DNA from: Streptomyces cellostaticus
Lineage (GTDB): Bacteria > Actinomycetota > Actinomycetes > Streptomycetales > Streptomycetaceae
Assembly: GCF_001513965.1 (NCBI RefSeq)
Contig: NZ_KQ948016.1
Span: 124,001 to 188,000, forward strand
Direction of reading: 5' to 3'
Length of the DNA stretch: 64,000 nt
Shown: positions 40,735 to 50,351 of the stretch, one piece after another
Layout: each line of letters opens with the position of its first letter
Numbering within the stretch: the stretch's first letter is position 1
Position numbers and translations under genes: made by a program
The notes under the pieces: model-generated
What the model saw: only the letters and a program-made list of their open reading frames with translations
Database searches by the model: none
What the model was told of the DNA's origin: nothing

Positions 40735-41915
40735 GCGACCGACGCCTCCAGCTCCTCTTCGATCTTGGCGATGAGGCGCTCCTCGATGTCCGCGACGCCG
40801 ATCTGCTGGACCAGCCCGGCGAAGAAGCCGCGGACGACGAGGCGGCGGGCCTCGTGCTCCGGGATGCCCCGCGCCATCAGGTAGAAGAGCTGCTCGTCGT
40901 CGAAGCGGCCGGTGGCGGAGGCGTGACCGGCGCCGACGATCTCGCCGGTCTCGATCTCCAGGTTCGGCACCGAGTCGACCCGCGCGCCGTCGGTCAGCAC
41001 CAGGTTGCGGTTCATCTCGTAGGTGTCGGTGCCCTCGGCGCTGGCCTCGATCAGCACGTCACCGATCCACACGGCGTGCGCGTCGTCGCCCTGGAGCGCG
41101 CCCTTGTAGACGACGTTCGACTTGCAGTGCGGGGTGTTGTGGGTGACCAGGAGGCGGTGCTCCTGGTGCTGGCCCGCGTCGGTGAAGTACAGGCCGAAGA
41201 GCTCGGCCTCGCCGCCGGTGCCGGCGTAGGCGACGCGCGGGTGCAGCCGGACGAGGTCGCCGCCGAAGGTGACCACGAACGACTTGAAGGAGGCGTCCCG
41301 GCCGATCAGCGCGTTGTGCTGGCCCACGTGCACGGCCTTGTCGTCCCAGTCCTGGACGCAGACGACGGTCAGCTTGGCGCCGTCGCCCAGGATGTAGTCG
41401 ACGTTGGCGGCGAGCACCGCGTCGCCGGTGTGGTCGATGACGACGACGGCTTCGGCGAAGGCGCCCAGCTCGATCACCTGGTGGCCGTAGGCGACCCCGC
41501 CCTCACCGTGCACGGCGATGCGGATCGGCTCGGTGAGCACCGTCTCCTTGGGGACGGTGACCACGCCGGCCTGCTCGAAGGCGGAGTACGCCTGGGCGGC
41601 GACGCGGTCCACCGGGGTGCCCGCCCTGCCGAGCCGCGCGTCGTCGCGGCCGACGGTCTCGACGGTGACGCCCTCGGGGGCCTCGACGGCGACCTTCACG
41701 CCCTCGCCGCTCGCGACGGCGGTGCCGTCGTGCAGACCGCGCAGTCGCTCCAGCGGGGTGAACCGCCACTCCTCCTCGCGGCCGTGCGGGACCGGGAAGT
41801 CCGCCACGTCGAAGGACGGGGGCGCGCTCATGCGCGTGGCGACGGTCGACTCGGCGGCGACCGCGATCGAGCCGGCGGTGGTGGAACCCACCGGGATGTT
41901 CTGGGCCTCAGCCAT
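40731..41915 (-). CDS. sufD: Fe-S assembly scaffold subunit SufD
   Basis: 394 residues with the SufBD beta-helix core. Near the C-terminus the family segments GHASATGRFDDEQLFYLMAR and GIPEHEARRLVVRGF are clear, including the conserved His (GHASATG) that is a cluster ligand with SufB. It forms SufBC2D with its operon partners. Confidence 0.93.
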   Translation of the reverse strand: MAEAQNIPVGSTTAGSIAVAAESTVATRMSAPPSFDVADFPVPHGREEEWRFTPLERLRGLHDGTAVASGEGVKVAVEAPEGVTVETVGRDDARLGRAGTPVDRVAAQAYSAFEQAGVVTVPKETVLTEPIRIAVHGEGGVAYGHQVIELGAFAEAVVVIDHTGDAVLAANVDYILGDGAKLTVVCVQDWDDKAVHVGQHNALIGRDASFKSFVVTFGGDLVRLHPRVAYAGTGGEAELFGLYFTDAGQHQEHRLLVTHNTPHCKSNVVYKGALQGDDAHAVWIGDVLIEASAEGTDTYEMNRNLVLTDGARVDSVPNLEIETGEIVGAGHASATGRFDDEQLFYLMARGIPEHEARRLVVRGFFAGLVQQIGVADIEERLIAKIEEELEASVA

Positions 41916-41972
41916 GGCTGTCGTAGTGCTCGCTTTCTTGCGTGATTGGCTTGATGGGACAGCGGTCGGGGG

Positions 41973-43394
41973 CTAGCCCACCGCGCCTTCCATCTGGAGC
42001 TCGATCAGCCGGTTGAGCTCAAGGGCGTACTCCATCGGCAGCTCCTTGGCGATCGGCTCGACGAAGCCGCGCACGATCATCGCCATCGCCTCGAACTCGG
42101 TCATGCCCCGGCTCATCAGGTAGAAGAGCTGGTCGTCGCTGACCTTGGAGACGGTCGCCTCGTGGCCCATGGACACGTCGTCCTCGCGGACGTCGACGTA
42201 CGGGTACGTGTCGGAGCGGGAGATGGTGTCGACCAGCAGCGCGTCGCACAGCACGTTCGACTTCGAGCCGTGGGCGCCCTCGCCGATCTCGACCAGACCG
42301 CGGTAGGACGTACGGCCGCCACCGCGCGCCACGGACTTCGAGACGATGTTGGACGAGGTGTTCGGCGCCATGTGGACCATCTTGGAGCCGGCGTCCTGGT
42401 GCTGGCCCTCGCCGGCGAAGGCGATGGAGAGGGTCTCGCCCTTGGCGTGCTCGCCCATCAGGTAGACGGCCGGGTACTTCATCGTCACCTTGGAGCCGAT
42501 GTTGCCGTCGATCCACTCCATGGTCGCGCCCTCGTAGGCGACGGCGCGCTTGGTGACCAGGTTGTAGACGTTGTTCGACCAGTTCTGGATGGTCGTGTAG
42601 CGGCAGCGGGCGTTCTTCTTGACGATGATCTCGACCACGGCGGAGTGGAGGGAGTCGCTCTTGTAGATCGGGGCCGTACAGCCCTCGACGTAGTGCACGT
42701 AGGCACCCTCGTCCACGATGATCAGGGTCCGCTCGAACTGGCCCATGTTCTCCGTGTTGATACGGAAGTAGGCCTGGAGCGGGATCTCGACCTGCACACC
42801 CTTCGGCACGTAGATGAACGAGCCGCCGGACCACACGGCGCTGTTCAGCGACGCGAACTTGTTGTCGCCGACCGGGATGACGGTCCCGAAGTACTCCTTG
42901 AAGAGCTCGGGGTGCTCCTTCAGCGCGGTGTCGGTGTCCAGGAAGATGACGCCCTGCTCCTCCAGGTCCTCGCGGATCTGGTGGTAGACGACCTCCGACT
43001 CGTACTGGGCGGCGACACCGGCGACGAGGCGCTGCTTCTCGGCCTCCGGGATGCCCAGCTTGTCGTAGGTGTTCTTGATGTCCTCGGGCAGGTCCTCCCA
43101 GGACTCCGCCTGCTTCTCCGTGGAGCGCACGAAGTACTTGATGTTGTCGAAGTCGATGCCCGAGAGGTCCGAGCCCCAGTTCGGCATGGGCTTCTTCTCG
43201 AACAGGCGCAGGCCCTTGAGGCGGAGCTTGGTCATCCACTCCGGCTCGCTCTTCTTCGCCGAGATGTCCCGGACCACGTCCTCGTTCAGGCCACGCTTCG
43301 CGGAGGCACCGGCCTCGTCGGAGTCGGCCCAGCCGTATTCGTACTTGCCCAGACCCTCGAGTTCGGGGTGGGCAGTCTCCGTGGGGAGAGTCAT
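41973..43394 (-). CDS. sufB: Fe-S assembly scaffold subunit SufB
   Basis: 473 residues. The N-terminal helical part includes [20 protein letters not shown]. The beta-helix core has the Cys in [20 protein letters not shown] and [20 protein letters not shown], and the C-terminus is [17 protein letters not shown]. It builds the nascent Fe-S cluster with SufD and SufC. It overlaps sufR by 4 bp upstream and lies 57 nt before sufD. Confidence 0.95.
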   Translation of the reverse strand: MTLPTETAHPELEGLGKYEYGWADSDEAGASAKRGLNEDVVRDISAKKSEPEWMTKLRLKGLRLFEKKPMPNWGSDLSGIDFDNIKYFVRSTEKQAESWEDLPEDIKNTYDKLGIPEAEKQRLVAGVAAQYESEVVYHQIREDLEEQGVIFLDTDTALKEHPELFKEYFGTVIPVGDNKFASLNSAVWSGGSFIYVPKGVQVEIPLQAYFRINTENMGQFERTLIIVDEGAYVHYVEGCTAPIYKSDSLHSAVVEIIVKKNARCRYTTIQNWSNNVYNLVTKRAVAYEGATMEWIDGNIGSKVTMKYPAVYLMGEHAKGETLSIAFAGEGQHQDAGSKMVHMAPNTSSNIVSKSVARGGGRTSYRGLVEIGEGAHGSKSNVLCDALLVDTISRSDTYPYVDVREDDVSMGHEATVSKVSDDQLFYLMSRGMTEFEAMAMIVRGFVEPIAKELPMEYALELNRLIELQMEGAVG

Positions 43395-44122
43395 GCGGGG
43401 TTCCTCCCGGCCGTGCTAGCAGATGCGTCAGTGGAAATCTTGGGGATGAACGTCGTGCAGACGCCGTCGCCGTGGGCGATGGTCGCCAGTCGCTGGACGT
43501 GGGTTCCCAGCAGCTCGGCGAAGATCTCCGTCTCCGCCTCGCACAGCTGCGGGAACTGTTCCGCCACGTGGGCGACCGGGCAGTGGTGCTGGCACAGCTG
43601 CTCGCCGACCGGTGCGCTGCGCGCCGTAGCAGCGTACCCGTCGACACTCAGGGCCTTGGCCAGCGCTTCGGCGCGTTTGTCGGGGCCGACGCCCTCGACC
43701 GCCTTGCGGTACGCGCCCGCCTGGGCGGCGATCCGGGCGCGGGCGAAGGCGGCGACCGCCTCGGCGCCGCCCTCCTGCTCGGCGATCCAGCGCAGGGCGT
43801 CCACGGCGAGCTTGTCGTACGACTGGTCGAAGGCGTCGCGGCCGCAGTCCGTCAGCGCGAAGACCTTGGCGGGGCGGCCACGGGTCCGGGCGCCGTACAC
43901 CCGCTGCTCGCGCGCCTCCACGACGTCGTCGGCGACCAGGGCGTCCAGGTGCCGCCGTACGGCCGCCGGGGTCAGTCCCAGGCGTCCGGCGAGTTCGGTG
44001 ACGGTCGACGGGCCGTGGTCCAGGATGGACCGCGCGACCCGGTTGCGCGTCGATCGCTCCCCGGTCGCGAGCTCCTCATGGGGGGCCACCAAGGCCTCCC
44101 GAGTCTCGCCGACGTTTTTCAC
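43391..44122 (-). CDS. sufR: SufR-type Fe-S-sensing repressor
   Basis: 243 residues from GTG 44122; a TTG at 44158 could add 12 residues, and neither has a clear ribosome binding site. The winged helix ([20 protein letters not shown]) is at about 40-60. The C-terminal Cys cluster [19 protein letters not shown], with a later Cys (GVCTTF), ligates the sensory [4Fe-4S] cluster. It is the first suf gene and represses the operon when Fe-S is sufficient, as known for the family. CAAC-AATGGC-GTTG just upstream may be its own site. Confidence 0.9.
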   Translation of the reverse strand: MKNVGETREALVAPHEELATGERSTRNRVARSILDHGPSTVTELAGRLGLTPAAVRRHLDALVADDVVEAREQRVYGARTRGRPAKVFALTDCGRDAFDQSYDKLAVDALRWIAEQEGGAEAVAAFARARIAAQAGAYRKAVEGVGPDKRAEALAKALSVDGYAATARSAPVGEQLCQHHCPVAHVAEQFPQLCEAETEIFAELLGTHVQRLATIAHGDGVCTTFIPKISTDASASTAGRNPA

Positions 44123-44194
44123 AACGCCATTGTTGCGTAATTCCTCAGGGCCTGACAAGCCGTGTCCGGATCACCGAACGGTGCCCTGCATCAC

Positions 44195-44208
44195 TTAGGC
44201 ATACCTAA
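44195..44208. promoter_or_regulatory. Iron box (IdeR/DmdR1-type)
   Basis: TTAGGCATACCTAA is a dyad matching 12 of 14 positions of the core TTAGGCTAACCTAA of the actinobacterial iron box. It lies 73 bp upstream of sufR and 110 bp upstream of the acetyltransferase gene, so it could serve either. Confidence 0.6.
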
Positions 44209-44317
44209 TCTGACCTGCGGAAATGATCTTCTGATCGATCATTCGCCGATCATTCGGTGATGGCCTTCCGGCGATTTCGGTGGCGCCGGACAGGCCCGTC
44301 GGGAAGACTCCCGAACC

Positions 44318-45133
44318 ATGCCCATACCCCCTCCGACCGGCCCTCTTGTCACTCGCGACACCGTCGCCGCACAGCTGCGCCTGCTGGGTGTCGAGACCGG
44401 CGAGATTCTCCTCGTGCACACCTCGCTCAGCTCCCTCGGCTGGGTCAACGGAGGGGCCGTCGCCGTCGTGCAGGGGCTCCTCGACGCCCTCGGCCCGTCC
44501 GGCACGCTCGTCGTCCCGACCCAGTCCGCGGACCTGTCCGACCCGGCCGTGTGGGGCAATCCCCCCGTGCCCGAGGAGTGGTGGGACAGGATCCGCGCCA
44601 CGATGCCCGACTACGACCCGCTGATCACCCCCTCGCGCGGGGTCGGCGTGCTCCCGGAGACCGTGCGCACCTGGCCGGGCGCCCGGCGCAGCGCGCACCC
44701 GCAGACCTCGTTCGCGGCGCTCGGGCCGCGCGCCGCGGAGATCACCGAGGGCCACGCCCCCGACTGCCGGCTGGGCGAGCGCAGCCCGCTCGCCCGGCTG
44801 GAGAAGCTGGCCGCCCGGGTCCTGCTGCTGGGCGCGGGCTACGACGCCTGTACCAGCTTCCACCTCGCCGAGTACCGCATACCGTCCCCGCTGGTACGGG
44901 TGGGCCGGCCGGCACCGGGCGGCGGCTGGGAGTCGGTCACCGAGGTGTCGATCACCTCGGACCGCTTCGACGAGCTGGGCCACGACTTCGAACGGGACCG
45001 GCCGGTCGTACGGGGAAAGGTCGGCTCGGCCGACGTACGGCTGTTCCCGGTGGCGGACGCGGTGGCCTACGCCGAGCGGTGGCTGGCGGTGCACCGGCCC
45101 CGTGCGGAGGAGTTCCCGCACCCGGCCGCCTGA
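44318..45133 (+). CDS. Aminoglycoside N(3)-acetyltransferase-family protein
   Basis: 271 residues of the antibiotic_NAT (AAC(3)) family. LLVHTSLSSLGWVNGGAVAV, GTLVVPTQSADLSDP, the ARRSAHPQTSFAALG block with its catalytic His, and LLLGAGYDACTSFHLAEYRI are present. It would acetylate the 3-amino group of 2-deoxystreptamine aminoglycosides, but many chromosomal members have unproven substrates. It is divergent from sufR. The spacer carries an iron box and GATCATT repeats. Confidence 0.88.
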   Translation: MPIPPPTGPLVTRDTVAAQLRLLGVETGEILLVHTSLSSLGWVNGGAVAVVQGLLDALGPSGTLVVPTQSADLSDPAVWGNPPVPEEWWDRIRATMPDYDPLITPSRGVGVLPETVRTWPGARRSAHPQTSFAALGPRAAEITEGHAPDCRLGERSPLARLEKLAARVLLLGAGYDACTSFHLAEYRIPSPLVRVGRPAPGGGWESVTEVSITSDRFDELGHDFERDRPVVRGKVGSADVRLFPVADAVAYAERWLAVHRPRAEEFPHPAA

Positions 45134-45164
45134 GCGGTCCGACATCTCCCTAGACTCTTGAGCC

Positions 45165-46088
45165 ATGCGAAGTGAGCCCGTGGTCCAGGTCCAGGCCCTG
45201 GTGAAGCGGTACGGCACGAAGACCGCGGTGGACGGCCTCGACCTGGCGGCCCAGGCGGGTGTGACCGCCGTACTCGGTCCCAACGGGGCGGGGAAGACGA
45301 CCACGGTCGAGACCTGCGAGGGGTACCGGAAGCCGGATTCCGGCACGGTGCGCGTCCTGGGCCTCGACCCGGTACGGCAGTCCGCCGAGCTGCGTCCCCG
45401 TATCGGCGTGATGCTCCAGTCCGGGGGTGTGTACTCCGGCGCCCGGGCGGACGAGATGCTGCGGCACGTGGCCAGGCTGCACGCGCATCCGCTGGACGTG
45501 GACGCGCTGATCGAACGCCTCGGGCTCGGCTCCTGCGGACGCACCGGCTACCGGCGGCTCTCCGGCGGCCAGCAGCAGCGGCTCGCGCTCGCCATGGCCG
45601 TGGTGGGCCGTCCCGAGCTGGTGTTCCTGGACGAGCCGACCGCCGGCCTGGACCCCCAGGCCCGCCGGGCCACCTGGGACCTGGTCGGGGACCTGCGCGC
45701 CGACGGCGTCTCGGTGATCCTCACCACGCACCACATGGAAGAGGCCGAGCAGCTCGCCGACGACGTGGCGATCATCGACGGCGGCCGGGTCATCGCCCAG
45801 GGCTCCCCCGAGGAGCTGTGCAAGGGCGGTGCCGAGAACACCCTGCGCTTCACCGGCCGCCCCGGCCTCGACGTGGCCTCGCTGCTCAAGGCGCTCCCGG
45901 CCGACTGCACGGCCGCCGAGCTGACCCCGGGCAGCTACCGGGTCGTCGGCAACGTCGACCCGCAGCTGCTGGCCACGGTGACCTCGTGGTGCGCCCAGCA
46001 CGGGGTGATGCCGGACCGGATCTCGGTGGAGCGGCACACCCTGGAAGACGTCTTCCTGGAGCTGACCGGCAAGGAGCTGCGCTCGTGA
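45165..46088 (+). CDS. ABC exporter ATP-binding protein
   Basis: 307 residues. Walker A GPNGAGKTT (about 39-47), signature LSGGQQQRL, Walker B LVFLDEPTAGLD and the H-loop THHMEE are all intact. It is of the drug/antibiotic exporter type (DrrA/CcmA). The stop overlaps the permease GTG by 4 bp. It is placed just before heme A synthase, as in other streptomycetes. Confidence 0.92.
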   Translation: MRSEPVVQVQALVKRYGTKTAVDGLDLAAQAGVTAVLGPNGAGKTTTVETCEGYRKPDSGTVRVLGLDPVRQSAELRPRIGVMLQSGGVYSGARADEMLRHVARLHAHPLDVDALIERLGLGSCGRTGYRRLSGGQQQRLALAMAVVGRPELVFLDEPTAGLDPQARRATWDLVGDLRADGVSVILTTHHMEEAEQLADDVAIIDGGRVIAQGSPEELCKGGAENTLRFTGRPGLDVASLLKALPADCTAAELTPGSYRVVGNVDPQLLATVTSWCAQHGVMPDRISVERHTLEDVFLELTGKELRS

Positions 46089-46852
46089 CTGTGGGTACGT
46101 ACACACCGAAGCCCGGTGCCGCCCCGCTCCCCCGCATGATCGGAGCCCAGGCGGCGCTGGAGACCAGGATGCTGCTGCGCAACGGCGAGCAGCTGCTGCT
46201 GACGGTCGTGATCCCGACCCTGCTGCTGGTGCTCTTCAGCTCCGTGGACATCGTGGACACCGGCAAGGGCAGGGCGGTCGACTTCCTCGCCCCGGGCATC
46301 CTGGCTCTCGCCGTGATGTCGACGGCGTTCACCGGGCAGGCCATCGCGACCGGCTTCGAGCGCCGCTACGGCGTGCTCAAGCGGCTCGCCTCCTCCCCGC
46401 TGCCGCGCTGGGGCCTGATGGCCGCGAAGACGGCGTCCGTCCTGGTCACGGAGATCCTCCAGGTGATCCTGCTGACGGTGATCGCCTTCGCGCTGGGCTG
46501 GTCCCCGCACGGCAACCCCCTCGCCGTCCTGCTGCTGCTGATCCTCGGCACGGCCGCCTTCTCCGGGCTCGGCCTGCTGATGGCGGGCACGCTGAAGGCG
46601 GAGGCGACGCTGGCCGCCGCCAACCTGGTCTTCCTGCTGCTGCTCGTCGGCGGCGGCGTGATCGTGCCGCTCGACAAGTTCGGCTCGGCCGGAGCGCACA
46701 TCCTCGGCCTGCTCCCCATCTCCGCCCTCTCGGACGGCCTGCGGGACGTGCTCCAGCACGGGGCCGGGATGCCCTGGGGCGACCTGGGCATCCTCGCCGG
46801 GTGGGCGGTCGTGGGGCTGGCCGCGGCCGGGAGGTTCTTCCGGTGGGAGTGA
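46085..46852 (+). CDS. ABC-2 type exporter permease
   Basis: 255 residues, GTG start, six predicted membrane helices. ALAVMSTAFTGQAIATGFER and RRYGVLKRLASSPLPRWGLM form the usual ABC-2 membrane core (DrrB-like). It pairs with the preceding ATPase. The substrate is unknown. Confidence 0.9.
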   Translation: MTVGTYTPKPGAAPLPRMIGAQAALETRMLLRNGEQLLLTVVIPTLLLVLFSSVDIVDTGKGRAVDFLAPGILALAVMSTAFTGQAIATGFERRYGVLKRLASSPLPRWGLMAAKTASVLVTEILQVILLTVIAFALGWSPHGNPLAVLLLLILGTAAFSGLGLLMAGTLKAEATLAAANLVFLLLLVGGGVIVPLDKFGSAGAHILGLLPISALSDGLRDVLQHGAGMPWGDLGILAGWAVVGLAAAGRFFRWE

Positions 46853-46900
46853 CCCGTTCAGGTGCCCCCTCGTGAAAGCGTGCACAAGCGGCGGCCTACG

Positions 46901-47911
46901 ATGGTGCGCGTGCCAAAGCTGAACCGCGCCGACGCCCAGGCGGCCCTGCGCAACCCGCTCGCCTTCATCGCCGAACGCTGGACCCCGGACCCCCGGACGG
47001 TCCGCCGGGCGGCGCTCGCCGCGCTCGTCATGTCGGTGGTGATCGTGGTCACCGGCGGTGCCGTCCGCCTGACCGGCTCGGGCCTGGGCTGCCCGACCTG
47101 GCCCACCTGCACGGACGACTCGCTGACCACCACCAGCGCGATGGGCTTCCACGGTGCCATCGAGTTCGGCAACCGCATGCTGACGTACGTGCTGTGCGCC
47201 GCCATCGGCTGGGCGATCATCGCAGTGCGCTCCGAGAAGCCGTACCGGCCGAGCCTCACCCGGCTCGGCTGGACGCAGTTCTGGGTGGTCATGGGCAACG
47301 CGGTGCTCGGCGGCATCGTGGTCCTGGTGGGCCTGAACCCGTACACGGTCGCCGCCCACTTCCTGCTCTCCACGGGGCTCATCGCCATCGCCACGGTGAT
47401 GTGGCAGCGCACCCGCGAGGGCGACGGGGCGCCGCGGCCGCTGGTCGGCAAGGCCGTGCAGCAGCTGGTCTGGTTCCTGGTGGCCGCGTCCGTGCTGCTG
47501 ATCGCGGTCGGCACGGTGGTGACCGGGGCCGGGCCGCACGCGGGTGACTCCAGCGAGGTCGACCGGATCCACATCGACTGGGAGACGGTCAGCAAGCTGC
47601 ACGCCGTGCTCGCCTGGATCGTGGTGACCCTCACCTTCGCCCTGTGGTTCGTCCTCAAGGCCGTCGACGCCCCCAAGGGGCCCCTGGACCGCACCCGCGA
47701 CCTGTTCCTGATCCTGCTCGGGCAGGGTGTCATCGGCTACGTCCAGTACTTCACGCACCTGCCCGAGGCCCTCGTCGGCCTCCACATGTTCGGCTCGTGC
47801 CTGGTGTGGATCGGTGTGCTGCGCGTCCTGCTGTCGCTGCGGGAGCGCCCGCAGGCCGCCCTGGACCTGCCCGGTCCCTCGGCCGAGGTGACGGTGGGCA
47901 CGCGCGCGTGA
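46901..47911 (+). CDS. ctaA: Heme A synthase (COX15/CtaA)
   Basis: 336 residues, eight predicted helices. It oxidises the C8 methyl group of heme O. Family segments include VVTGGAVRLTGSGLGCPTWP, GFHGAIEFGNRMLTYVL (heme-ligand His), NPYTVAAHFLLS, SKLHAVLAWIV and LVGLHMFGSCLV. The ATG at 46901 begins close to the first conserved segment. It works with CtaB, encoded 2.4 kb downstream. Confidence 0.92.
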   Translation: MVRVPKLNRADAQAALRNPLAFIAERWTPDPRTVRRAALAALVMSVVIVVTGGAVRLTGSGLGCPTWPTCTDDSLTTTSAMGFHGAIEFGNRMLTYVLCAAIGWAIIAVRSEKPYRPSLTRLGWTQFWVVMGNAVLGGIVVLVGLNPYTVAAHFLLSTGLIAIATVMWQRTREGDGAPRPLVGKAVQQLVWFLVAASVLLIAVGTVVTGAGPHAGDSSEVDRIHIDWETVSKLHAVLAWIVVTLTFALWFVLKAVDAPKGPLDRTRDLFLILLGQGVIGYVQYFTHLPEALVGLHMFGSCLVWIGVLRVLLSLRERPQAALDLPGPSAEVTVGTRA

Positions 47912-47912
47912 G

Positions 47913-48650
47913 TCACCCGTACGTGGTCACCAGCGCGTCGATCGCCGGCCCGAGGTAGGCGCGGGTCAGCTCGGCACGGCGGTCGAGCCGGCCGGCATCC
48001 GCCGGGGCCGGCTCCGCGTAGCGCCGGCGCGCGATGTCCTCGACGACCTCCGCGGGAGCGCCGAGAGCGGGCAGTTCGGTGAGCGCCTCCCGCTTGGAGA
48101 TCAGCCGCCCGTCGCGCAGGGTCACGGTGGCCCGGGCGAAGGTCAGCAGCCCCAGGTCGACCCAGATGTCCTGCCGCCACAGCCGGGCCTTGTCGACCGC
48201 GGGCCGCCAGAAGCGGCGCTGGTCCTCGACGACGAAGTCGTCCAGCTGCCGGTCCGGTACCGCAGGGAGCAGTCCGCGCGGTGGCGTGCCGTACAGCACC
48301 CGGCCGAAGTCGTGCAGCTCACGCCGTGTGACGGGGGTGACCGGGCGGCGCATGACATGTCCGTGCGCCCAGGTCAGGTGCGAGCGGTCCGGGTCGTCCA
48401 GCGTGGCCGGGGTGAGGTAGCTGCAGTGCAGCTGGGCGGCGAGCGGTTCGGCGCGCAGCCTGCGGTGCAGCGTCACCACCCGCCGTACGGTGCTCAGGCG
48501 TGGCGGACCGGGCAGGACCGCGATCAGATCCAGGTCGCTGCGGCCCTCCTGGTAGTCCCCGCCGGCCAGTGAGCCGTGCGCCCAGACGGCGAGGGGGCTC
48601 AGGTGCGACAGTCCGTGCAGGAAACGGTCGAGCAGCGCGTCGGTCGGCAT
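47913..48650 (-). CDS. Nucleotidyltransferase-domain protein
   Basis: 245 residues. The pol-beta-type motif GSLAGGDYQEGRSDLDLIAV (about 26-45) has the GS and DxD residues for Mg-nucleotide binding. The rest is helical, resembling aminoglycoside-adenylyltransferase-like proteins. The acceptor is unknown. An ATG at 48674 would add 8 residues. It converges on ctaA with one base between the two stops. Confidence 0.82.
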   Translation of the reverse strand: MPTDALLDRFLHGLSHLSPLAVWAHGSLAGGDYQEGRSDLDLIAVLPGPPRLSTVRRVVTLHRRLRAEPLAAQLHCSYLTPATLDDPDRSHLTWAHGHVMRRPVTPVTRRELHDFGRVLYGTPPRGLLPAVPDRQLDDFVVEDQRRFWRPAVDKARLWRQDIWVDLGLLTFARATVTLRDGRLISKREALTELPALGAPAEVVEDIARRRYAEPAPADAGRLDRRAELTRAYLGPAIDALVTTYG

Positions 48651-48689
48651 CGCACCAGTCTGTACAGCGCGCACACCGCCGTACAGTCC

Positions 48690-49796
48690 TCAGCCCAGCC
48701 CGTACACCCGCCGCGCGGTGTCCGCCGCGACCATCCGGGCCACCCGCTGCGCGTCTCCCAGGCTCCACGCGCCCTCGGCGACCCAGGTGCCCAGCACCTG
48801 GGCCAGGGCCTCGCGGAACAGGCTGGCGCCGACGACGTGCAGCTCGGGCAGGCCGTGGGCGCCGCTGGAGAAGAGGATCTTGCCGAAGGGGGCCAGCTCC
48901 AGGATCTCGGCGAGGACCGTGGCCGCCCGGGCGCCGGTACGGACGAGGGCGGCGCCCGAGTCGGCGTACACGTGCGGGAAGACACCGGCCAGGTGGGCGG
49001 CGTGGCGGTGGTACGGGTAGCCGTGCAGCAGGATCAGGTCGGTGCCGAGGCCCGCGGTGGCCCGGACGAAGTCGGTGAGCAGGACCGGGTCCGTACGGTC
49101 GATGCGCGAGCCCGGTTCCCCGAGGCCCGCGTGCAGCTGGAGCGGCAGCCCCGAGGCGACCGCGTTCCACAGCAGGTGGCGCAGCAGGACCGGGTCGGTC
49201 AGCTCGCCGCCGACCCGCCGCCCGGCCAGCCAGCGGGCCGCCGCACCCCGTACCTCCCCCGGCCCGGGCGGTTCGGGCGCGAGGGCCAGGCCGTGTCGCA
49301 GACCCGCGACGGAGGTGAAGGCGACGGCCTCCGCGGCGGCTCCGTGCACCGATTCGGCGAGGTTGGCGAGGAAGGACTCGACGGTGCCGGAGGTGTCGGC
49401 GACCTGCTCGGCGAGCAGCTCCAGCCGGACGATCTCGCGTGCCTCGGCGCCTCCCGCAGAGGCCATCTCGGTGGGGCCGGTGAGGTCGCCGGGCAGGCCC
49501 GTGTCGACCAGGTACGTGGTGATGCCGCTGCCCCGCAAGAGCCGGCGGCCCGCCTCCAGGACGCCGAGTTCGCGGCGGCGAGCGAGATAGCGGGCGGGCG
49601 GGCAGTGCGGTTCCAGGCCGAGGAGGGGTGGGCACCAGCGCCTCACGGCGAAGCCCGTCTGCGTGTCGAAGAGGGTGGTGCCCGCTGCGGGTGGGCCCTC
49701 GGTGCGGGCCAGCTGGGCCTCGAAGGTGCCGAGGCCCAGTTCCGTGCGGAGCACTCCGTGGCAGTACTGGTCCACGAGGGACGGCGTTTCGATCAT
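48690..49796 (-). CDS. Amidohydrolase-2 family protein
   Basis: 368 residues, TIM-barrel metal-dependent hydrolase. VDQYCHGVL near the N-terminus takes the HxH place, LPLQLHAGLGEPGSRI and LILLHGYPYHRHAA hold His ligands, and VYADSGAALV near the end gives the Asp. It resembles the amidohydrolase domains of FluG-like proteins, but the substrate is not known. GGGAG lies before the ATG. Confidence 0.82.
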   Translation of the reverse strand: MIETPSLVDQYCHGVLRTELGLGTFEAQLARTEGPPAAGTTLFDTQTGFAVRRWCPPLLGLEPHCPPARYLARRRELGVLEAGRRLLRGSGITTYLVDTGLPGDLTGPTEMASAGGAEAREIVRLELLAEQVADTSGTVESFLANLAESVHGAAAEAVAFTSVAGLRHGLALAPEPPGPGEVRGAAARWLAGRRVGGELTDPVLLRHLLWNAVASGLPLQLHAGLGEPGSRIDRTDPVLLTDFVRATAGLGTDLILLHGYPYHRHAAHLAGVFPHVYADSGAALVRTGARAATVLAEILELAPFGKILFSSGAHGLPELHVVGASLFREALAQVLGTWVAEGAWSLGDAQRVARMVAADTARRVYGLG

Positions 49797-49950
49797 TCCG
49801 GCTCCCGTGGGACGCTGTGCCTTACAGGTCCTAACGGGTGAACCGGGTGTGAGGTCGCGGTTCAGCTCGGGGGTACGGGCTGTTCGGCGGATACACGCCT
49901 CAGGTGGCTGATCGCGCCCACGCGGCGGAGCCGTATATCGGTACAGCCCC

Positions 49951-49967
49951 GCGCCCCTGCGGGGCGC
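49951..49967 (-). terminator. Hairpin after the 106-residue gene
   Basis: GCGCCCC-TGC-GGGGCGC is a perfect 7-bp hairpin 6 nt downstream of the stop at 49973 (minus strand). No T tract is present. Confidence 0.5.
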
Positions 49968-49972
49968 GCTGC

Positions 49973-50293
49973 TCAGCCGCCGATCTGAATGCCGGCCATG
50001 CGCTTCCACTCGTACGGGCCCGTCTGGACCTTTGCCGCGAACTCGCCGTCGAAGGACTCGTGGACCGTGATGCCGGCCTTCTCCACGGCCTGCCGGGCGA
50101 TCTCGGTGCTGGGGGCCACCAGGTCGCCCCAGCCGCCGTCCTCGCCGACGAGCACGATGCGGGCGCCGCGTTCGCCGATGTGGGCCACCTGGCCCTCGGC
50201 GCCGCCGTGCGCCTTCGCGAAGGCGCTGATCTGGTGGGCGAGCCGGGTCACCTTGCGCTCGGCCTTCGGGTCAACCTGCTGCGTGTCTGCCAT
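49973..50293 (-). CDS. Conserved hypothetical protein (106 aa)
   Basis: Starts MADTQQVDPKAERKVTRLAH and contains ARIVLVGEDGGWGDLVAPST, a small alpha/beta soluble protein conserved near ctaB in Streptomyces as I recall. There is no motif for a function, and no signal peptide or membrane span. It has its own short upstream gap after ctaB. Confidence 0.75.
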   Translation of the reverse strand: MADTQQVDPKAERKVTRLAHQISAFAKAHGGAEGQVAHIGERGARIVLVGEDGGWGDLVAPSTEIARQAVEKAGITVHESFDGEFAAKVQTGPYEWKRMAGIQIGG

Positions 50294-50351
50294 ACCCCGG
50301 ATGCTACTCACGAGTAGATCAGCTGGCGAGAGCAGGTCCGTGTGACGTGTG

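Noticed and set aside
42162..44198. 678-codon plus-strand frame opposite sufB and sufR
   Set aside because: The minus strand encodes clear SufB and SufR. The plus frame is low-complexity (Asp/Val/Gly/Leu) as expected from GC-rich antisense.
45935..47785. 616-codon minus-strand frame across the ABC permease and ctaA
   Set aside because: It is antisense to well-recognised membrane proteins; its composition is Gly/Asp/Gln/His-rich without any fold signal.
49905..49972. Possible extra gene in the gap before the 106-residue gene's terminator
   Set aside because: No start with a ribosome binding site and no protein-like frame; only a hairpin is supported.
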